Source: Oligoflexus sp.
Lineage (GTDB): Bacteria; Bdellovibrionota_B; Oligoflexia; Oligoflexales; Oligoflexaceae
Length of the DNA stretch: 8,538 nucleotides
Direction of reading: 5' to 3'
NCBI GenBank assembly: GCA_030151925.1
Contig: JASLCY010000266.1
Location: forward strand, 1 to 8,538
The notes below the pieces were generated by a model. The model made no database searches, had not been told where the DNA came from, and was given only the letters and a program-made list of their open reading frames with translations. Positions 5,822 through 8,538 of this stretch are shown piece by piece. Positions within the stretch are counted from its first letter, which is position 1, and each line of letters begins with the position of its first letter. The position numbers and the translations under genes are program-made.

Positions 5822-6952
5822 TTATTCTGCCACGAGGAGGGCGGTCATCCAAAGGAAATCCACGCCGCTGAAGGACTCGCGGCATTCGCCGTCGCCCTGG
5901 TATTCGATCGAGGCGCGTTGCCAGAGATAGTCGGCGTGGCGATCGCAGTTCTGCGGCAGGCGCCCGACGGGGAACTCCGGCATCGCCAGGAGTTTTTCGA
6001 GCAGGCGGGCCCGCGCGTTTTTGGTGAGGGCGCCGGCGGCGCGGAGGTTCAGGTATTCGAAGAAGAGATTGTCGGGATCGGCGCGATAAAGCTCGGCGGC
6101 CACCCACGCGCGGCGCTGCGCGCTGAAGCTCGCGGCCCAGTCGGGCGCGAAGTCGTCCATGAAACCGTTGATGCTATGCACCTCAAGGTGCGGATGCTGG
6201 TCGATGAGCTCGAGCTCTATCCAGAGCATGAGGGCGCTGAGGTGGGCGACGTAGCCGGGCGTGCCCATCCACGTATCGAACTCCACCGTGGAGAACCCGT
6301 CCCGCACGACCTTCGGCAGGTGCTCGGGCCTCCAGCCGCGGGCGATCGCGAGCTGGCGGAGGTTCTCGCCGATGCCGGGGCTCAGCCGGCTTACATAGAA
6401 GGGCCCGTCGTCGATCGAACCGCCGGTGCGTTCGATGATCTGCAGGATGCGCTCGAGCTCCAGCCGATGCTGCAGCGGCTCCTGCGTGAGCGCGACCGTG
6501 AGGCCTATGATCTGATCCCGCGAGGCGGATTTTCTTCGGCATTTGGGATGGCGGATGAAGCGGCCCCTGTCGTAGGTCTCGAGCAGGACGTGCGACCAGG
6601 CCTCGTTCGCCTCGTCGCTCCAGCCGAGCTTATGCAGGGCGGTAAAACGCAGGCTCGAGAAGAAGAGGCTGTCGCAGAGGCTCTCGGCTCTCCCGTCGGC
6701 GAGATTGCGGTTCACGACCAGGCCTTGGTCGAGGTGGTCCTTGACGATCGCCTGCTCATAGAGCATGGCGCGTTCCCGCGCGACCGCGCTCAGGACCTTG
6801 AACGACTCATCGTCGCTCGTCTCATGCAGCGACTGCGCCCTCAGCCTCGTGACGTGGGATGACAGTTCCCTCTGCCCTTCGGCTAGCACGAGAGCGGCTC
6901 CTGCTAGTGAGAGGGCCCCAAGAACCGCTACGCTGAGGATAGGCAGCCGCAC
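5822..6952 (-). CDS. Exported protein of unknown function, possible alpha/alpha-toroid fold
   Basis: This 376-residue protein is not assigned to a named family. It begins with a signal peptide: a hydrophobic stretch at about 4-23 ending in VLA|EGQ, with likely cleavage after Ala24. Four cysteines (93, 138, 336, 357) could form two disulfides in the periplasm or outside the cell. The sequence is rich in helices. Blocks such as CDSLFFSSLRF (93-103), DRGRFIRHPKC (128-138), SASRDQIIGL (142-151) and CDRHADYLW (336-344) follow a pattern I associate with alpha/alpha-toroid hydrolase-like proteins; this is inference from memory of the pattern, not a family assignment. The start is GTG, fixed by AGGAG six bases upstream. 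The serine recombinase follows 23 bp downstream in the same direction. An 8-bp inverted repeat lies just upstream of the ribosome site. Confidence 0.8.
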   Translation of the reverse strand: MRLPILSVAVLGALSLAGAALVLAEGQRELSSHVTRLRAQSLHETSDDESFKVLSAVARERAMLYEQAIVKDHLDQGLVVNRNLADGRAESLCDSLFFSSLRFTALHKLGWSDEANEAWSHVLLETYDRGRFIRHPKCRRKSASRDQIIGLTVALTQEPLQHRLELERILQIIERTGGSIDDGPFYVSRLSPGIGENLRQLAIARGWRPEHLPKVVRDGFSTVEFDTWMGTPGYVAHLSALMLWIELELIDQHPHLEVHSINGFMDDFAPDWAASFSAQRRAWVAAELYRADPDNLFFEYLNLRAAGALTKNARARLLEKLLAMPEFPVGRLPQNCDRHADYLWQRASIEYQGDGECRESFSGVDFLWMTALLVAE

Positions 6953-6962
6953 GCGTCACTCC

Positions 6963-7016
6963 TGAGGAAAGAAGCGAAATCCTTACCCCCTATCGGCATT
7001 TCTTAGAATTTCCTCA
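6963..7016 (-). promoter_or_regulatory. Inverted repeat upstream of the exported-protein ribosome site
   Basis: TGAGGAAA (6963-6970) and TTTCCTCA (7009-7016) form a perfect 8-bp inverted repeat with a 38-bp interior. In a minus-strand transcript the 3' arm would end against the AGGAG ribosome site (6958-6962), so a stem could influence translation. A weak -35/-10 pair (TTGAGG, minus strand at 7017-7012, then GATAGG after 17 bp) sits in the same place. In that case the repeat would straddle the promoter and only one arm would be transcribed, making it an operator-like site instead. Confidence 0.3.
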
Positions 7017-7055
7017 AGCGCCGGGGAGTATCGCTAGAATGGTCAAATAATTGTG

Positions 7056-7082
7056 TTGTCCCGAGGAGTTATCTGGTAGGAT
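7056..7082 (+). promoter_or_regulatory. Candidate extended -10 promoter for the lipoprotein gene
   Basis: TGGTAGGAT (7074-7082) fits an extended -10 element (TGn plus a TAnnAT-like box), with TTGTCC (7056-7061) 15 bp upstream as a poor -35 box. The expected start site near 7089 would leave a leader of about 59 bases to the ATG at 7148. The match is by eye only. Confidence 0.35.
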
Positions 7083-7147
7083 CGGGGCGCTCAAAACGAG
7101 TTTTGGGTTAGAACGAGAAGAATTCATTAGGGATTATGGAGACTGGA

Positions 7148-7813
7148 ATGAAGTTTAAAGTCGCATGCATGGGATTGATTCTCGCTTGGGCAAGCGCTGC
7201 TTGTACCACCGAAAACGCCTACACCGGCGATAAAGGTGTTTCGGACACGGCGATCGGCGCAGTAGCCGGTGCGGCGGCCGGTGCTGTGTTGGGTAACCAA
7301 GTCAAAGGCAGCAAGCAAACTCGTCAGAACGCGCGTCTTGCAGGTGCGGCAATCGGCGCGGCTGTAGGTGGCGGCGTCGGTAACTACATGGACAAGCAGG
7401 AAGCGACTCTCCGCGAGAAGCTCAAGTCTTCCGGCGTAAGCGTGACTCGTAAAGGCGACAACATCGTTCTCAACATGCCCGGCAACGTGACTTTCGAAAC
7501 CGGCAAAGCCATCATCAATCCAAGCTTTGACAACGTTTTGGGCAGCGTCGCCGACGTCATCAAAGAATATAAGGACACCAACGTGGAAATCTCGGGCCAC
7601 ACCGATAACCGCGGCAACCAACAAGCCAACCAAATCCTCTCCGAGCAACGCGCTCAGGCCGTGGCTGCGTATTTCCGCAAGCAAGGCGTAGCGGATGCCC
7701 GTCTGAAAGCAGTCGGCTACGGTCCGAACCAGCCGATCGCCGACAACACGACTGAAGAAGGCCGCGCCGCGAACCGCCGCGTTGAGATCTTCCTCACTCC
7801 CAAAGGCAAATAA
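7148..7813 (+). CDS. yiaD: OmpA-family peptidoglycan-binding lipoprotein, YiaD-like
   Basis: I place the start at the second ATG (7148). GGAG lies six bases before it, and the product then begins with a proper lipoprotein signal: MKFK, a hydrophobic core and the lipobox ASAAC, with lipidated Cys19. The ATG at 7136 would add METG and has a badly spaced ribosome site. The 221-residue protein then has a TTENAYTGDKG segment and a glycine-zipper region (about 33-77, with GAVAGAAAGAVLG and GAAIGAAVGGGVG). The OmpA-like domain covers about 110-217. In that domain, Asp153 of GHTDN and Arg210 of NRRVEI correspond to the residues that hold the diaminopimelate of peptidoglycan. The order and wording closely match E. 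coli YiaD, including the MDxQEAxLRxK and GVSVTR-GDNI segments. It should sit in the outer membrane and tie it to the cell wall. Codons such as CGT and AAC are frequent, as in highly expressed genes. Confidence 0.93.
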   Translation: MKFKVACMGLILAWASAACTTENAYTGDKGVSDTAIGAVAGAAAGAVLGNQVKGSKQTRQNARLAGAAIGAAVGGGVGNYMDKQEATLREKLKSSGVSVTRKGDNIVLNMPGNVTFETGKAIINPSFDNVLGSVADVIKEYKDTNVEISGHTDNRGNQQANQILSEQRAQAVAAYFRKQGVADARLKAVGYGPNQPIADNTTEEGRAANRRVEIFLTPKGK

Positions 7814-7827
7814 GGCTTTTCCGAGCT

Positions 7828-7871
7828 AAAAAACGAAGGCAGCTTCCACGAAGGGAGCTGCCTTTGTCGTT
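7828..7871. terminator. Bidirectional intrinsic terminator
   Basis: AAGGCAGCTTCC (7836-7847) pairs with GGGAGCTGCCTT (7853-7864) over 12 bp, including one T-G pair, around an ACGAA loop. It can be extended outward by AACGA / TCGTT with a small internal bulge. The plus strand continues TTTGTCGTTGTT. On the minus strand the stem is followed by CG and a run of six T (plus-strand A at 7828-7833). It lies 22 bases after the lipoprotein stop and 25 bases from the stop of the convergent desuccinylase-family gene, so it ends both transcripts. Confidence 0.9.
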
Positions 7872-7889
7872 GTTGGGATGGTTTGACCT

Positions 7890-8538
7890 TCAAAAACCGT
7901 ATTCATCGAGATCGCTCAGGCTTTCTTCGACCTTCTCCGGGTCCTCGAAGGTCGCGATGTGGAAGAGCGCATCGCCTTCGTGCACCACCGGCAGGACCAG
8001 CGCCCCGATGATGATGCCTTCGAGCCGGGCGACCACCGTTTCGATCTCGTCGCCATAGGGATCCGAGATCACCGCGATGACTTCGCCCTTATGCACGAGC
8101 TGCCCGATCCGCCCTATCGTGCGGACGATCCCGCTGCGCGTCGCCCGCATCCAAAAGCTGCTTTTGGCGATGTAAGGCGTGGCCTTCGGCCTGCGCGTCC
8201 GTCGCGGCTGCTCGATCATGCCGATCTCGTGCATCACGGAGAGGATGCCGTCCAGCGCGACCTTGATCACGGATTCCTCGAAGCGCAAGGCCTCGCCGCC
8301 CTCGAAGAGCAGCATGGGGATGTTCTGCTCGAGGCCCGACTGGCGAAGCGAACCGTCGCGCACGTTGCTCTTGATGATCACCGAGATGCCGAAGGCCTTC
8401 GCCAGGCGCAGGGTCTCCTCGTCATCGGTCTCCGCGCGGATCTGCGACATGTTCGTGCGATGCACGGCGCCGGTGTGGAGGTCGATGCCGTGGGTGGACT
8501 TGTTCACGATCTCACTCATGAAGATGTTGGCCAGGCGC
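7890..8538 (-). CDS. Succinylglutamate desuccinylase/aspartoacylase-family protein (COG3608), N-terminally cut by the window edge
   Basis: The frame stays open past the ATG at 8519 to the window edge and adds RLANIF, which is family-like sequence, so the gene runs on outside and that ATG is internal. About 215 residues are visible. They include THGIDLHTG, whose His is the third zinc ligand of this M14-like metallo-hydrolase family, then HRTNMSQIRAE. Further on is LLFEGGE, whose Glu corresponds to the catalytic acid/base. The zinc-binding HxxE motif would lie in the missing N-terminal part. The C-terminal 90 residues (from FWMRATRSGIVR through GDALFHIATF) form a barrel-sandwich, lipoyl-like domain usual for COG3608 proteins. 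By family it removes an acyl group or a terminal amino acid from a small amide substrate, but the substrate is unknown. Such genes often sit beside RimK-type ligases; the missing flank would show this. It is convergent with the lipoprotein gene. Confidence 0.9.
   Translation of the reverse strand, partial: RLANIFMSEIVNKSTHGIDLHTGAVHRTNMSQIRAETDDEETLRLAKAFGISVIIKSNVRDGSLRQSGLEQNIPMLLFEGGEALRFEESVIKVALDGILSVMHEIGMIEQPRRTRRPKATPYIAKSSFWMRATRSGIVRTIGRIGQLVHKGEVIAVISDPYGDEIETVVARLEGIIIGALVLPVVHEGDALFHIATFEDPEKVEESLSDLDEYGF

Noticed and set aside
5810..6862. Plus-strand open frame of about 350 codons opposite the exported-protein gene
   Set aside because: Although nearly as long as the real gene, it lacks a signal peptide, a ribosome site and recognisable motifs. 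The minus-strand frame has a signal peptide, AGGAG at proper spacing and paired cysteines.
7127..7684. Minus-strand frame of 185 codons opposite the YiaD-like gene
   Set aside because: It is antisense to a lipoprotein with a lipobox and a full OmpA domain. The product is a mirror of that gene and has no supporting start signals.
4641..7881. TTGGGATGGT occurs at both 4642-4651 and 7873-7882
   Set aside because: Ten-base matches are expected by chance dozens of times in a window this long, and the surrounding sequences do not agree.

Overview
The window looks like an ordinary chromosomal stretch of a GC-rich, Gram-negative, proteobacterium-like organism. The main evidence is a Pal/OmpA-type outer-membrane lipoprotein with a lipobox; a signal-peptide protein with paired cysteines and a C-terminal fragment of a glutaryl-CoA-type dehydrogenase fit the same picture. 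Nothing fixes the lineage; a deltaproteobacterial or Bdellovibrionota-like source is a guess. There are no rRNA or tRNA genes, no CRISPR array and no insertion sequence. GTG is used as start codon three times (photolyase, MFS transporter, secreted protein), each supported by a Shine-Dalgarno sequence or by family alignment.

Layout. Positions 1-126 (+) are the last 41 codons of a glutaryl-CoA dehydrogenase-type acyl-CoA dehydrogenase, followed by a bidirectional hairpin terminator and about 230 bp without a gene. Positions 406-3261 (-) are a two-gene unit: an atypical NAD(P)-binding SDR protein (YbjT-like) is followed after 3 bp by a class I/III-type DNA photolyase. Across a 126-bp divergent promoter region lies an MFS_3 (EntS-like) exporter at 3388-4605 (+). 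Next comes a small, extremely acidic protein of unknown function (4693-5103, +), closed by a strong intrinsic terminator. Converging on it is a second two-gene unit (5175-6952, -): an exported protein of unknown function and, 23 bp downstream, a small serine recombinase. A divergent 183-bp region leads to a YiaD-like peptidoglycan-binding lipoprotein (about 7148-7813, +). It ends in a bidirectional terminator shared with a convergent aspartoacylase/succinylglutamate desuccinylase-family (COG3608) metalloenzyme that runs off the right edge.

How the genes work together. The SDR and photolyase genes are almost certainly co-transcribed and translationally coupled. The transporter across the divergent promoter may share regulation with them, but nothing in the sequence proves it. 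The serine recombinase has no transposon ends or recognisable recombination sites near it, and its base composition matches its neighbours, so it appears resident. The most interesting leads are the photolyase, which has leucine at two lesion-contacting positions, the recombinase/exported-protein pair, the acidic protein, and a possible small RNA on the minus strand at about 131-203. I did not find convincing evidence of a wholly new multi-gene system.
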